Below are positions 10,411 to 18,946 of a stretch of 64,000 bases of DNA, piece by piece; position 1 is the stretch's first letter; the number at the start of each line of letters is the position of its first letter. Location: the NCBI RefSeq assembly GCF_025716945.1, contig NZ_JAOVZT010000002.1, positions 30,089 to 94,088 of the forward strand, read 5' to 3'. The translations under genes were made by a program, and so were the position numbers. Source of the DNA: Geodermatophilus sp. YIM 151500 (GTDB lineage: Bacteria > Actinomycetota > Actinomycetes > Mycobacteriales > Geodermatophilaceae). The notes below the pieces were generated by a model. The model worked only from the letters and a program-made list of their open reading frames with translations, had not been told where the DNA came from and did no database searches.

Positions 10411-10934
10411 TAGCTCCTGCCCGTGAGCAGCGCCTTCAACGCGCCGAGCAGGCCCAGACCGGCGACGGCGAGCGCGAGCCAGAAGCCGGTGCCGAAGCCG
10501 CTCAGCGACCACCCGGCACCGCCCAGCGGCACCAGTACCGCGACGGCGACGACGGCGGTCACGAGCAGGGCGAGCGCGCCCAGGAAGCGGTGCGCGCGGG
10601 CGGGGACGAACACGAGCAGGCCGAGCAGGAACAGGGCCGCACCGCCGCCGGCCACGGCGAGGGGTTGCCAGAAGCCGCTGTCGACGAGGTCGGCCGGGCT
10701 CGCGGTCAGCTCGTCGACGCCGCGCCGCACGAGATCGAGCCCGGTGACGTCGTCGTCGGCCAGCCAGCGCAGCAGCAGGCCGGCCCCGGCGGCGAGGCCG
10801 GCCAGCACCAGGAGCAGCCCGGCCAGCGGATCGGCGCGGCGGCGGGCCACCGGCGCGGTCGGGTCCTGCGGCGCGGCCGGCCAGGGCTGCGCCGTCCCGA
10901 ACGGGAGGGGATCGGTGGTGTGCCGCTCGCTCAT
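10404..10934 (-). CDS. Small membrane protein of unknown function
   Basis: A 176-residue protein. A Pro-rich cytoplasmic N-terminus of about 35 residues is followed by four hydrophobic segments, with a soluble loop between the first two (LADDDVTGLDLVRRGVDELT). The start is the ATG at 10934, which has GGAGGAG six bases upstream; the longer reading frame adds only a short Arg-rich tail. It is convergent with the pentapeptide gene and divergent from folD. No domain is recognised. Confidence 0.7.
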   Translation of the reverse strand: MSERHTTDPLPFGTAQPWPAAPQDPTAPVARRRADPLAGLLLVLAGLAAGAGLLLRWLADDDVTGLDLVRRGVDELTASPADLVDSGFWQPLAVAGGGAALFLLGLLVFVPARAHRFLGALALLVTAVVAVAVLVPLGGAGWSLSGFGTGFWLALAVAGLGLLGALKALLTGRSYG

Positions 10935-11034
10935 CTGCTCCTCCGGCCGGTGGGTGGGGCGGCGGGACACCCGCTGCGACCGAGCCTAGGACCGTGCCGC
11001 CGTCCGCGGTCTCCCCTCGGGCAGACTGTCCGGC

Positions 11035-11904
11035 GTGCCCGCGACGATCCTGGACGGCAAGGCCACGGCGGCCGCGATCCGCGCCGAGCTGACCGAGCGG
11101 GTGGCGGCCCTGGCCGCGGCCGGACGGCGCCCGGGCCTGGGCACCCTCCTCGTCGGCGACGACGCGGCCAGCCGCTGGTACGTGTCGGCCAAGCACGAGG
11201 ACTGCGCCCAAGTCGGCATCGCCAGCATCCAGCGTGAGCTGCCGGCCACGGCGACGCAGGAGGACGTCCTCGCCGTCGTCGCCGAGCTCAACGCCGACCC
11301 GGCCTGCACCGGCTACATCGTCCAGCTGCCGCTGCCGCGCCAGGTCGACGAGCCCGCCGTCCTCGAGGCGATGGACCCGGCGAAGGACGCCGACGGCCTG
11401 CACCCGGTCAACCTCGGCCGGCTGGTGCTCAACGTGCCGGGGCCGCTGCCCTGCACCCCGCTCGGCATCGTCGAGCTGCTCCGCCGGTACGACGTGCCGA
11501 TCGCCGGCGCCGAGGTCGTCGTCGTCGGCCGCGGCATCACCGTGGGCCGGCCGCTGGGCCTGCTGCTCACCCGGCGCTCGGAGAACGCGACGGTCACCCT
11601 CTGCCACACCGGCACGCGCGACCTGCCCGCGCACCTCCGCGCCGCCGACGTCGTCGTCGCCGCGGCAGGGGTCCCGCGCCTGGTCACCGGCGCCATGGTC
11701 AAGCCGGGCGCCGCCGTCCTGGACGTCGGCGTGAGCCGGGTGGAGGGGAGGATCGCCGGTGACGTGGCGCCCGACGTCCGCGACGTCGCCGGGCACGTCG
11801 CGCCCAACCCCGGCGGGGTGGGGCCGATGACCCGGGCCATGCTGCTGGCGAACGTGGTCGCCGCGGCCGAGCAGGCCGCCGCGCTGCAGGCGCTGTCGGC
11901 CTGA
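11035..11904 (+). CDS. folD: Methylene-THF dehydrogenase / methenyl-THF cyclohydrolase
   Basis: A 289-residue bifunctional folate enzyme of standard length that interconverts 5,10-methylene-THF and 10-formyl-THF, the donor used by PurN and PurH. The catalytic Lys is in YVSAKHEDC near residue 46. The folate-site segments [13 protein letters not shown] and [11 protein letters not shown] are present, and the NADP-binding motif is [12 protein letters not shown]. The GTG start follows a weak GACTGT box by 5 nt. It lies beside a DUF3017 gene and mdh, as in Streptomyces. Confidence 0.96.
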   Translation: MPATILDGKATAAAIRAELTERVAALAAAGRRPGLGTLLVGDDAASRWYVSAKHEDCAQVGIASIQRELPATATQEDVLAVVAELNADPACTGYIVQLPLPRQVDEPAVLEAMDPAKDADGLHPVNLGRLVLNVPGPLPCTPLGIVELLRRYDVPIAGAEVVVVGRGITVGRPLGLLLTRRSENATVTLCHTGTRDLPAHLRAADVVVAAAGVPRLVTGAMVKPGAAVLDVGVSRVEGRIAGDVAPDVRDVAGHVAPNPGGVGPMTRAMLLANVVAAAEQAAALQALSA

Positions 11905-11911
11905 GCGCGCC

Positions 11912-12256
11912 GTGCCCGTGACCACCCCCGGCCGTCCCTCCCGCAGCGACTCCCGCGAGGAACGACCGCCCCTCTACGCCCGCCGGCCCTTCCTGGCCGG
12001 GCTGGTCCGGCAGCTCCCGCTGCTGATCACGCTGTCCGCCGTCGGCGCCGGCCTGCTCGTCGTCGCCGGGGGGCACTGGCGGCGGGGGCTGGTGGTCATC
12101 GGGCTGTCGCTGGTGGGGACGGCGGTGGCGCGGCTGGTGCTGCCGGTGCGGCGGGTCGGCTTCCTCGCCGTCCGCAGCCGTCCGTTCGACGTCCTGCTGC
12201 TGTCGGGGACCGGGCTGGCGCTGACCGTGATCGCGCTCTCGCTGCCCGGGGGCTGA
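11912..12256 (+). CDS. DUF3017 small membrane protein
   Basis: A 114-residue protein with a charged N-terminus and three hydrophobic segments (about residues 33-52, 58-78 and 92-112). Size, topology and position between folD and mdh fit the actinobacterial DUF3017 family, whose function is unknown. It begins 7 bases after folD ends, so the two are probably co-transcribed. The GTG at 11912 is the likely start. Confidence 0.75.
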   Translation: MPVTTPGRPSRSDSREERPPLYARRPFLAGLVRQLPLLITLSAVGAGLLVVAGGHWRRGLVVIGLSLVGTAVARLVLPVRRVGFLAVRSRPFDVLLLSGTGLALTVIALSLPGG

Positions 12257-12286
12257 CCCGCTGCGGCGGCCGGTGGCCACCGGCGC

Positions 12287-12292
12287 TAGGTT
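12287..12292 (+). promoter_or_regulatory. -10 box (TAGGTT) of mdh
   Basis: TAGGTT ends exactly 7 nt before the mdh ATG at 12300, predicting a leaderless mRNA. It also argues against the in-frame GTG at 12273. Confidence 0.5.
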
Positions 12293-12299
12293 CGTCGCC

Positions 12300-13253
12300 A
12301 TGGCTGAGCAGGCCCGGCAGGGCAAGGTAACCGTCGTCGGCGCCGGTTTCTACGGCTCCACCACCGCGCTCCGTCTCGCCGAGTACGACATCTTCGAGAC
12401 GGTCGTGCTCACCGACATCGTGGAGGGCAAGCCCGAGGGGCTCGCCCTGGACATGAACCAGTCCCGGCCCATCGAGGGCTTCGAGACCCAGGTCGTCGGC
12501 GTCGGCGGTGGCTCCTACGAGGGCACCGAGGGGTCCGACGTGGTGATCATCACCGCCGGTCTGCCGCGCAAGCCCGGGATGAGCCGGATGGACCTGATCG
12601 AGACCAACGCGAAGATCGTCCGGTCGGTGTCGGAGAACATCGCCCGCAGCTCGCCCGACGCGGTGGTGATCGTGGTCTCCAACCCGCTCGACGAGATGAC
12701 CGCGCTGACCCAGCTGGCCACGCAGTTCCCGAAGAACCGGGTCATGGGCCAGGCCGGGATGCTCGACACCGCCCGCTTCTCCAACAACGTCGCCGAGGAG
12801 CTCGGCGTCCCGGTGTCGTCGGTGCGGACCCTCACCCTGGGCTCGCACGGCGACACGATGGTGCCGGTGCCCTCGCGCTGCACGGTGGACGGCAAGCCGC
12901 TGTCCGACGTGCTGGCCGCCGACCGCATCGAGCACCTCGTCGACCGCACCCGCAACGGCGGCGCCGAGGTGGTCGCGCTGCTCAAGACGGGGTCGGCGTA
13001 CTACGCGCCGTCCGCGGCCGCCGCCCGGATGGCGCGCGCGGTGATGGAGGACTCCGGCGCCGTCATGCCGGTGTGCGCCTGGGTCGACGGCGAGTACGGC
13101 ATCTCCGGGGTGTACCTCGGCGTGGAGGCCGAGATCGGCCGGGAGGGCGTGCGCCGGGTCGTCGAGGGCGATCTGTCCGACGACGAGCTGACCGGGCTGC
13201 GCGAGGCGGCCGAAGCCGTGCGCGCCAAGCAGGCCGACGTCGCCGATCTGTGA
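12300..13253 (+). CDS. mdh: Malate dehydrogenase (LDH-like type)
   Basis: A 317-residue NAD-dependent dehydrogenase. The Rossmann loop is [12 protein letters not shown]. The substrate loop [11 protein letters not shown] carries Arg where lactate dehydrogenases have Gln, which marks it as malate-specific. The catalytic His is in [10 protein letters not shown] and the Asp/Arg pair in GMLDTARF. It oxidises malate to oxaloacetate in the TCA cycle. It is followed by a stop-adjacent hairpin element and then icd, so two consecutive TCA-type dehydrogenases are neighbours here. Confidence 0.95.
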   Translation: MAEQARQGKVTVVGAGFYGSTTALRLAEYDIFETVVLTDIVEGKPEGLALDMNQSRPIEGFETQVVGVGGGSYEGTEGSDVVIITAGLPRKPGMSRMDLIETNAKIVRSVSENIARSSPDAVVIVVSNPLDEMTALTQLATQFPKNRVMGQAGMLDTARFSNNVAEELGVPVSSVRTLTLGSHGDTMVPVPSRCTVDGKPLSDVLAADRIEHLVDRTRNGGAEVVALLKTGSAYYAPSAAAARMARAVMEDSGAVMPVCAWVDGEYGISGVYLGVEAEIGREGVRRVVEGDLSDDELTGLREAAEAVRAKQADVADL

Positions 13254-13254
13254 A

Positions 13255-13312
13255 GAAGGACCCCGTCCTCCTCACCCCTCGCAGGCTCGGGGCGAGCCTC
13301 GGGACGGGGCCA
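13255..13312 (+). repeat. Stop-adjacent hairpin element, mdh copy
   Basis: It begins one base after the mdh TGA. Outer arms GGACCCCGTCC (13258-13268) and GGACGGGGCC (13302-13311) flank an exact inner stem AGGCTC/GAGCCT (13283-13299) with a GGGGC loop. It ends 10 bases before the icd Shine-Dalgarno sequence, so it would lie in the mdh-icd intercistronic RNA if they are co-transcribed. Confidence 0.65.
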
Positions 13313-13332
13313 CGGAGTTGATAGGAGACCGC

Positions 13333-14547
13333 GTGAGCAAGATCAAGGTCGAGGGCACCGTCGTCGAACTCGACGGCGACGAGATGACCCGGATCATCTG
13401 GCAGTTCATCAAGGACCAGCTGATCCTCCCGTACCTCGACGTCAACCTCGAGTACTACGACCTGGGCATCGAGCACCGCGACGCCACCGACGACCAGGTG
13501 ACCGTCGATGCCGCCAACGCGATCAAGAAGCACGGCGTGGGCGTCAAGTGCGCCACCATCACGCCCGACGAGGCCCGGGTCGAGGAGTTCGGCCTGAAGA
13601 AGATGTGGCGGTCGCCGAACGGGACGATCCGCAACATCCTCGGCGGCGTCATCTTCCGCGAGCCGATCATCATGAAGAACGTGCCGCGGCTGGTGCCGGG
13701 CTGGACCAAGCCGATCATCGTCGGCCGCCACGCGTTCGGTGACCAGTACCGGGCGACCGACTTCCGCTTCCCGGGCGCAGGCACCCTGACGGTGACCTTC
13801 ACGCCGTCCGACGGCTCGCAGCCGATCGAGCACGAGGTCTTCCAGGCGCCCGGATCCGGCGTCGCGCTGGCGATGTACAACCTCGACGAGTCGATCCGCG
13901 ACTTCGCGCGCGCGTCGATGAACTACGGGCTCGACCGCGGCTACCCGGTCTACCTCTCGACGAAGAACACGATCCTCAAGGCCTACGACGGGCGCTTCAA
14001 GGATCTGTTCGCCGAGGTCTACGAGACCGAGTTCAAGGACAAGTTCGAGGCCGCCGGCCTCACCTACGAGCACCGGCTGATCGACGACATGGTCGCCGCG
14101 TCGCTGAAGTGGGAGGGCGGCTACGTCTGGGCCGCGAAGAACTACGACGGCGACGTGCAGTCCGACACGGTGGCGCAGGGCTTCGGTTCGCTGGGCCTGA
14201 TGACCTCCGTGCTGGCCACCCCGGACGGCCGGACGGTCGAGGCCGAGGCCGCGCACGGCACGGTCACCCGGCACTTCCGCGAGCACCAGAAGGGCAACCC
14301 GACGTCGACCAACCCGATCGCGTCGATCTTCGCCTGGACCCGCGGGCTGTCGCACCGCGGCAAGCTCGACGGAACCCCCGAGGTGACCCGCTTCGCGGAG
14401 ACGCTGGAGAAGGTCTGCATCGACACCGTCGAGAGCGGCCGGATGACCAAGGACCTCGCCCTGCTCATCTCCCGCGACCAGTCCTGGCTGAACACCCAGG
14501 ACTTCCTGGCCGCGATCGACACCAACCTGCAGAAGGCCATGGCCTGA
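13333..14547 (+). CDS. icd: NADP-dependent isocitrate dehydrogenase (dimeric, eukaryote-like type)
   Basis: A 404-residue enzyme of the homodimeric IDH family typical of mitochondria and some actinobacteria (Mycobacterium Icd1 type). The N-terminal [12 protein letters not shown] segment, the substrate loop [13 protein letters not shown] and the [15 protein letters not shown] block are intact. It converts isocitrate to 2-oxoglutarate and CO2 with NADPH formation. The start is the GTG at 13333 with AGGAG five bases upstream. A 13-bp inverted repeat beginning 31 bases after the stop probably ends the transcript. Confidence 0.96.
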   Translation: MSKIKVEGTVVELDGDEMTRIIWQFIKDQLILPYLDVNLEYYDLGIEHRDATDDQVTVDAANAIKKHGVGVKCATITPDEARVEEFGLKKMWRSPNGTIRNILGGVIFREPIIMKNVPRLVPGWTKPIIVGRHAFGDQYRATDFRFPGAGTLTVTFTPSDGSQPIEHEVFQAPGSGVALAMYNLDESIRDFARASMNYGLDRGYPVYLSTKNTILKAYDGRFKDLFAEVYETEFKDKFEAAGLTYEHRLIDDMVAASLKWEGGYVWAAKNYDGDVQSDTVAQGFGSLGLMTSVLATPDGRTVEAEAAHGTVTRHFREHQKGNPTSTNPIASIFAWTRGLSHRGKLDGTPEVTRFAETLEKVCIDTVESGRMTKDLALLISRDQSWLNTQDFLAAIDTNLQKAMA

Positions 14548-14577
14548 CGGTCCGGCTCTGCCCCTCACGCGCGCCCG

Positions 14578-14631
14578 ACTGCAGGGAAGTCGGGCCCGGA
14601 TCCTCCGTCCGGTGCCCTACTTCCCTGCAGT
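14578..14631. terminator. 13-bp perfect inverted repeat downstream of icd
   Basis: Arms ACTGCAGGGAAGT (14578-14590) and ACTTCCCTGCAGT (14619-14631) pair perfectly around a 28-nt GC-rich loop. No U-tract follows. The right arm overlaps the stop codon of the minus-strand remnant, so it may act on both strands. Confidence 0.55.
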
Positions 14632-14820
14632 TGCGCCGCGCAGGACCGACAGGACGAGTCCGACCACGGCGTCGGGGTCCCGCATCCGGGCGGCCGTGAT
14701 GTACACGACCGTCCAGCCGGCCCTGGTCAGCGCGTCGTGGCGGCGGCGGTCGCGGCTGAGCTGACCTCCGCAGCCTGCCGCGTCCGGCGACGGGCCATGC
14801 CGTTGTCCACAGGCCCCCAT
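14617..14820 (-). pseudogene. C-terminal remnant of a DUF559-type endonuclease-fold protein
   Basis: A 67-codon open frame. Its last 45 residues (DRRRHDALTRAGWTVVYIT and on) resemble the end of DUF559/Vsr-like restriction-fold proteins, in which a basic helix leads to a final beta strand. The catalytic core and N-terminus expected upstream are missing, and no start with a ribosome-binding site is seen. I read it as a deletion remnant. The 373-base gap between icd and the CAP gene holds nothing else I can name. Confidence 0.4.
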
Positions 14821-14920
14821 TGCGGCGAAACAGGGCGCGGCCTGTTCAGAGCCCGATATCCCTGCAACGGGGCCGCTGGACGTGCTGGGGCGTCGCGGTA
14901 GGAGCCCGTCCGAGGTTCGG

Positions 14921-16117
14921 TCAGCCGGCGAACAGCTGGGTCCACCAGGGGCCGCCGGGGCCGTCCGCCACGCCGACGCCCAGCGTCCCCAGCTCGCAGT
15001 CGAGGATGGCGGCGCGGTGGTCCGGGCTGTCGAGCCAGACCCGCATCACCGTCGCCGCGTCGTCGGGGCCGACCGCGATGTTCTCGGCCTGCACCCCTGG
15101 CACGCCGGCACGCGCGGCCCGGTCGGACGGCGATCGCCCGTCGGGGTCCCGGTGGTCGAAGAAGCCGCGGTCCCGCATGTCGGCGCTGTGCGCGCGGGCG
15201 ATCCCCGCCAGCCCGGCGTCGGCCACGACCGGTGCGCAGCCCTGCTCGGCCCGCTCGGCGTTGACCAGGGCGAGCACCGCGCGCTCGGCGTCCGCCGGGG
15301 CGAGCACCGCATCCTCGCCGCCGGCCGGAGCGGTGGTGGACGGCGCGGCCGGTTCCCCGGCGACGGGCGACGGCGTCGCCGACCGCGCCGGTGCGGCCGT
15401 GGAGGACGAGGGCGCCGGCGCCGTGTCCGCGGCCGACGCCGTCCCGGCGCGGGCCGCAGCCGGCGCGTCCACGTCGACCGGCGCCCCGTCCGCCGGCGGT
15501 GTCCCCGACGCGGACCGCCCGCCCCCCGACTGCCTGGCATCCGACGGCTCGGTCTCCGACGGCGCGGTCCCGGACGGCGCGGTCCCGGACGGCGCGGTCC
15601 CGGACGGCGCGGTCTCCGACGCCGACGTCTCATCCGCGGCGGAGGACGTCCCCTCGGCCGCAGCCGGCGTCCCGTCGGACGGGGCTCCGGGCGTCGCGAC
15701 CGCGTCCGGTGCCGCGTCGCCGCCGGGCGCTGTCCAGGACGACCACGCCGACCGGTCGCCCGCCGCCGCACCCGACGACGGTCCCTCCACCGGCGCCGTC
15801 GGGGCGACCGCGGGTGACGGCGAGAGCAGGCTGGCGAGGGTCTGCCGCGCATCGGTCCCGGACACGACCGGGACGGCGAGCACGGTCACCGTGACCGCCG
15901 CGCTGACCAGCAGGAACTGCAGCGCCCGAGAAGCCGCGAACCGGCGGTCCGCCGTCGACCGGCGGCCGGTCGCCGCGGCTCCGCGGCGACCGCCGTGCCG
16001 GCCCGCAGGAGCACCGCTGCGGCGGTGGACCACCGCGGAGCGGAGCCGGTGCAGCCAGCGGTCCCGGGCGGCGGCCAGGCGGGTGGACAGCGGGAGACCC
16101 GCGGGGCGGTGGTGCAC
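14921..16117 (-). CDS. CAP/SCP (YkwD-like) domain protein with long Thr/Pro/Ala-rich linker
   Basis: About 398 residues. A basic N-terminus of 60 residues leads to one membrane segment (LQFLLVSAAVTVTVLAVPVV). A roughly 200-residue low-complexity Ala/Ser/Thr/Pro/Gly linker follows, then a C-terminal CAP domain of about 125 residues. The CAP cavity residues are visible: His in ARAHSADM, His in FFDHRDPDG and Glu in QAENIAVG. It is probably anchored with the CAP domain outside the membrane. The linker includes the pentapeptide GTAPS repeated in tandem. I start at GTG 16117 (GAGG upstream) because the longest frame begins before the probable -10 box at 16155-16160. Confidence 0.75.
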   Translation of the reverse strand: MHHRPAGLPLSTRLAAARDRWLHRLRSAVVHRRSGAPAGRHGGRRGAAATGRRSTADRRFAASRALQFLLVSAAVTVTVLAVPVVSGTDARQTLASLLSPSPAVAPTAPVEGPSSGAAAGDRSAWSSWTAPGGDAAPDAVATPGAPSDGTPAAAEGTSSAADETSASETAPSGTAPSGTAPSGTAPSETEPSDARQSGGGRSASGTPPADGAPVDVDAPAAARAGTASAADTAPAPSSSTAAPARSATPSPVAGEPAAPSTTAPAGGEDAVLAPADAERAVLALVNAERAEQGCAPVVADAGLAGIARAHSADMRDRGFFDHRDPDGRSPSDRAARAGVPGVQAENIAVGPDDAATVMRVWLDSPDHRAAILDCELGTLGVGVADGPGGPWWTQLFAG

Positions 16118-16471
16118 GGAGGACCTCACGGGAGCCGGGCGAACGTTGCGGCCGAGACTACCGGTGCACAAGCGGTCACCGTCAGTGCAGTGTGAGCGAC
16201 GTCACGGAGCGCCCGGCTGCAGTCCGCACCGCGGCTGCCGAGGGCCGACGGGGGTGATCGAGGCCCGCCGAGTGCCGCTGCCGAGGGCCGGCCGGGGCCG
16301 ATCGGGTGCGGCGCCCCGCGCCGCCGCACCCGCCGCCGGGGACGGGCCGGGGATCCCGGCGGTCGGTTCGGGGAGACTGTCCGCGACGCCCCGGCCGCCG
16401 GTGCCCGGGCAGCGTCGCCGTGGGCCGCCCGGCCCGTCCGCCGTCCATCCGACCCGAGGAGCGCGCCGCCG
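16118..16471. other. Divergent intergenic region between the CAP gene and the CNNM gene
   Basis: These 354 bases hold a TAGTCT -10-like box for the minus strand (16155-16160) and a direct repeat of CTGCCGAGGGCCG (about 16232 and 16281). GAGGAGC just before 16472 is the ribosome-binding site of the plus-strand gene. I see no gene in it. Confidence 0.4.
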
Positions 16472-17803
16472 GTGAGCGACGTCTGGCTCAACATCGTCAT
16501 GGTCGTCGTCTTCGTCCTGATCGGCGGCGTCTTCGCCGGGGCGGAGATCGCGCTCGTCTCGCTGCGCGAGTCGCAGGTGCGTGCGCTGTCCGACCGGGGG
16601 CGGCGGGGCAAGGCGGTCCAGCGCCTGCTCAGCGACCCGAACCGCTTCCTCGCCGCCGTCCAGGTCGGGGTCACCCTCGCCGGCTTCTTCTCCGCGGCCT
16701 TCGGTGCCAGCACCTTGTCCGAGCCGCTCGCGGCGTGGTTCGTCGACCTGGGTCTGGGTCCCGGGCTGGCCGACCCGGGCGCGTTCGTCCTGGTCACTAT
16801 CATGATCAGCTACGTGTCGCTGGTGCTCGGCGAGCTGACGCCCAAGCGGCTGGCCCTGCAGCGCGCCGAGGGCTTCTCCCTGCTGGTGGCCGCCCCGCTG
16901 AACGCCATCGCCAAGCTGTCCCGCCCGGTCATCTGGCTGCTGTCGAAGTCGACCGACCTCATGGTCCGGCTGGCGGGCGGCGACCCGAGGGTGAGCGGTG
17001 AGGCGATCAGCCAGGAGGAGTTGCGCGACCTGGTCGCCGCGCACGAGTCGCTGTCCAGCGACGAGCGCCGGCTCATCGGGGAGGTCTTCCGCGCCGGGGA
17101 TCGCGAGGTGCGCGAGGTGATGACCCCGCGCACCGAGGTCGTGTTCCTCGAGTCGTCCATGACCGCCAGCCGCGCGGCCAAGCTGGTCGGCGACTCCAAC
17201 TGGTCGCGCTACCCGGTCGCCGGGCGCGACCAGGACGACGTCGTCGGGTTCGTCCACGTGCGCGACCTGTTCCTCCCCAACCACCCGGCCGGGCGCGCTG
17301 CGACCGTCGGCGATCTCGCCCGGGAGGTGAAGCGGCTGCCCGGAACGGCGGCCGTGCTCACCGTGCTCAGCCAGATGCGCCGGGAGAACCAGCACCTCGC
17401 GATCGTCGTCGACGAGTACGGCGGCACCGACGGCATCGTCACCCTCGAGGACCTGATCGAGGAGGTCATCGGCGAGATCTACGACGAGTACGACGTCGCG
17501 GTCGCCGAGGAACCGCGGCAGCCGCCCGGCGGCCCGCGCGAGGTCGACGGCCTGCTCAACCTCGACGACTTCTACGAGGCCACCGGGCTGCGGCTGGCCG
17601 AGGGCCCCTACGAGACCGTCGCCGGCTACGTGCTCGCCGTGCTCGGCCGGCTGCCGCAGGTCGGCGACTCCGTGCAGGTCGAGGGACGCACCCTGCGGGT
17701 GCTGGAGCTGGACGGACGGCGCATCGCCCGCCTCCTCGTCGAGCCCCCGCCCGACTCCCACCCCGGCAGCGAGGCGGCCGAACCGGAGCGGACCGAGGCC
17801 TGA
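16472..17803 (+). CDS. CNNM/CorC-family (HlyC-type) membrane protein with CBS pair
   Basis: A 443-residue protein in the order DUF21/CNNM transmembrane domain (residues about 1-190, three or four helices), paired CBS domains (about 205-330) and a CorC_HlyC domain (about 345-430). The boundary motif EVMTPRTEVVFL and the CBS-end motif VDEYGGTDGIVTLEDLIEE are characteristic. Members are often annotated as hemolysins, but the better supported role is Mg2+/Co2+ transport or its control, with CBS binding of nucleotides. GTG start with GAGGAGC upstream. Confidence 0.9.
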   Translation: MSDVWLNIVMVVVFVLIGGVFAGAEIALVSLRESQVRALSDRGRRGKAVQRLLSDPNRFLAAVQVGVTLAGFFSAAFGASTLSEPLAAWFVDLGLGPGLADPGAFVLVTIMISYVSLVLGELTPKRLALQRAEGFSLLVAAPLNAIAKLSRPVIWLLSKSTDLMVRLAGGDPRVSGEAISQEELRDLVAAHESLSSDERRLIGEVFRAGDREVREVMTPRTEVVFLESSMTASRAAKLVGDSNWSRYPVAGRDQDDVVGFVHVRDLFLPNHPAGRAATVGDLAREVKRLPGTAAVLTVLSQMRRENQHLAIVVDEYGGTDGIVTLEDLIEEVIGEIYDEYDVAVAEEPRQPPGGPREVDGLLNLDDFYEATGLRLAEGPYETVAGYVLAVLGRLPQVGDSVQVEGRTLRVLELDGRRIARLLVEPPPDSHPGSEAAEPERTEA

Positions 17804-17825
17804 CCCGCCGCGCGCTGGCGGCTCC

Positions 17826-18815
17826 TCACCGGGGCCCGCCGCGGGCGTGCGAGCCGCGGGGAGCAGCGGGGTCCGTCAACTCCCAGGCGTCGCGCACGAT
17901 GCCGGCCAGGTCGGTGTGCCGGGGCTGCCACCCCAGGTCCGCGCGGATGCGGTCGCTGGAGGCCACCAGCTGCGCGGGGTCACCGGCCCGGCGCTTCCCG
18001 AGCTCCACGGGCACCGGGTGCCCGGTGACCTCGCGGACGGCGTCGACCACCTGCTGCACCGAGAACCCGGTGCCGTTGCCCAGGTTGTAGACGCGGTGCT
18101 CGCCCTCGGCGGGGGCGGGCAGCGCCAGCAGGTGCGCGTCGGACAGGTCGGCGACGTGGATGTAGTCGCGGACGCAGGTGCCGTCGTCGGTTGGGTAGTC
18201 GTCGCCGTAGATGGTCAGGGACTCCCGCTCGCCCGCCGCCACCTGCAGCGCCAGCGGGATGAGGTGGGTCTCGGTGGTGTGCCGTTCTCCGAGGCCGTGC
18301 GCCGCGCCGGCCACGTTGAAGTAGCGCAGGCTCACGGCGGCGAAGCCGTGGGCGGTCGCGTAGGAGGTGAGCATCGTGTCGACGGCGAGCTTGGTGGCGC
18401 CGTAGGTGTTGGTCGGGCGGGTCGGCGCGTCCTCGCGGATCGGCACCGACTCCGGCTCCCCGTAGGTGGCGGCGGTCGAGGAGAACACGATGCGGCGGCA
18501 GCCGGCCGCCCGCATGGCCTCCAGCAGCGCGAGCGAGCCGCCCACGTTGGTCTCCCAGTACAGCTCCGGGCGCTCCTGCGACTCCCCGACCAGGCTCTTG
18601 GCCGCGAAGTGCAGCACCACCTCGGGTCGGACGTCGGCCAGCACCGGCGCCGAGTCGTGCAGCCCCACCCGGGCGAGGGCGGCGCCCTCCGGCACGGCAT
18701 CGGCGTGCCCGGTGGAGAGATCGTCGAGGACGGTGACCTCGTGGCCCGCGGCCAGCAGGTCGGCCGTGACTACGCTGCCGATGTAGCCGGCACCACCGGC
18801 GACGAGAACGCGCAT
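17826..18815 (-). CDS. galE: UDP-glucose 4-epimerase
   Basis: A 329-residue extended short-chain dehydrogenase. The NAD motif GGAGYIGS is at residues 7-14, the catalytic Ser is in SSTAATYG, and the Tyr-x3-Lys pair is in TYGATK. The GalE-specific segment [16 protein letters not shown] is present. It interconverts UDP-glucose and UDP-galactose, probably for cell-wall or exopolysaccharide sugars. The ATG is 6 nt from a TAGGGT box, so the mRNA is predicted leaderless. It converges with the CNNM gene and is divergent from the aminotransferase gene. Confidence 0.93.
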   Translation of the reverse strand: MRVLVAGGAGYIGSVVTADLLAAGHEVTVLDDLSTGHADAVPEGAALARVGLHDSAPVLADVRPEVVLHFAAKSLVGESQERPELYWETNVGGSLALLEAMRAAGCRRIVFSSTAATYGEPESVPIREDAPTRPTNTYGATKLAVDTMLTSYATAHGFAAVSLRYFNVAGAAHGLGERHTTETHLIPLALQVAAGERESLTIYGDDYPTDDGTCVRDYIHVADLSDAHLLALPAPAEGEHRVYNLGNGTGFSVQQVVDAVREVTGHPVPVELGKRRAGDPAQLVASSDRIRADLGWQPRHTDLAGIVRDAWELTDPAAPRGSHARGGPR

Positions 18816-18821
18816 GGCGCC

Positions 18822-18827
18822 ACCCTA
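18822..18827 (-). promoter_or_regulatory. -10 box (TAGGGT on the minus strand) of galE
   Basis: It ends 6 nt before the galE ATG, predicting a leaderless transcript. Confidence 0.45.
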
Positions 18828-18845
18828 GGGATCCCGCGCCGGCCG

Positions 18846-18913
18846 GCGGGCCGGGCCCGGCGGACCGGCCCGTGAACCGGCCCCGTGGACCGGCCCGCGG
18901 GCCGGGCCCGGCG
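18846..18913. repeat. 17-bp direct repeat in the galE/aminotransferase divergent region
   Basis: GCGGGCCGGGCCCGGCG occurs at 18846-18862 and 18897-18913. Each copy contains the palindrome CCGGGCCCGG. The bases between are variants of GGACCGGCCCG. It could be a regulatory site pair or GC-rich slippage. Confidence 0.45.
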
Positions 18914-18946
18914 AGGTGGCGCCCGACCGGTCAGGAGGCCCGAACC

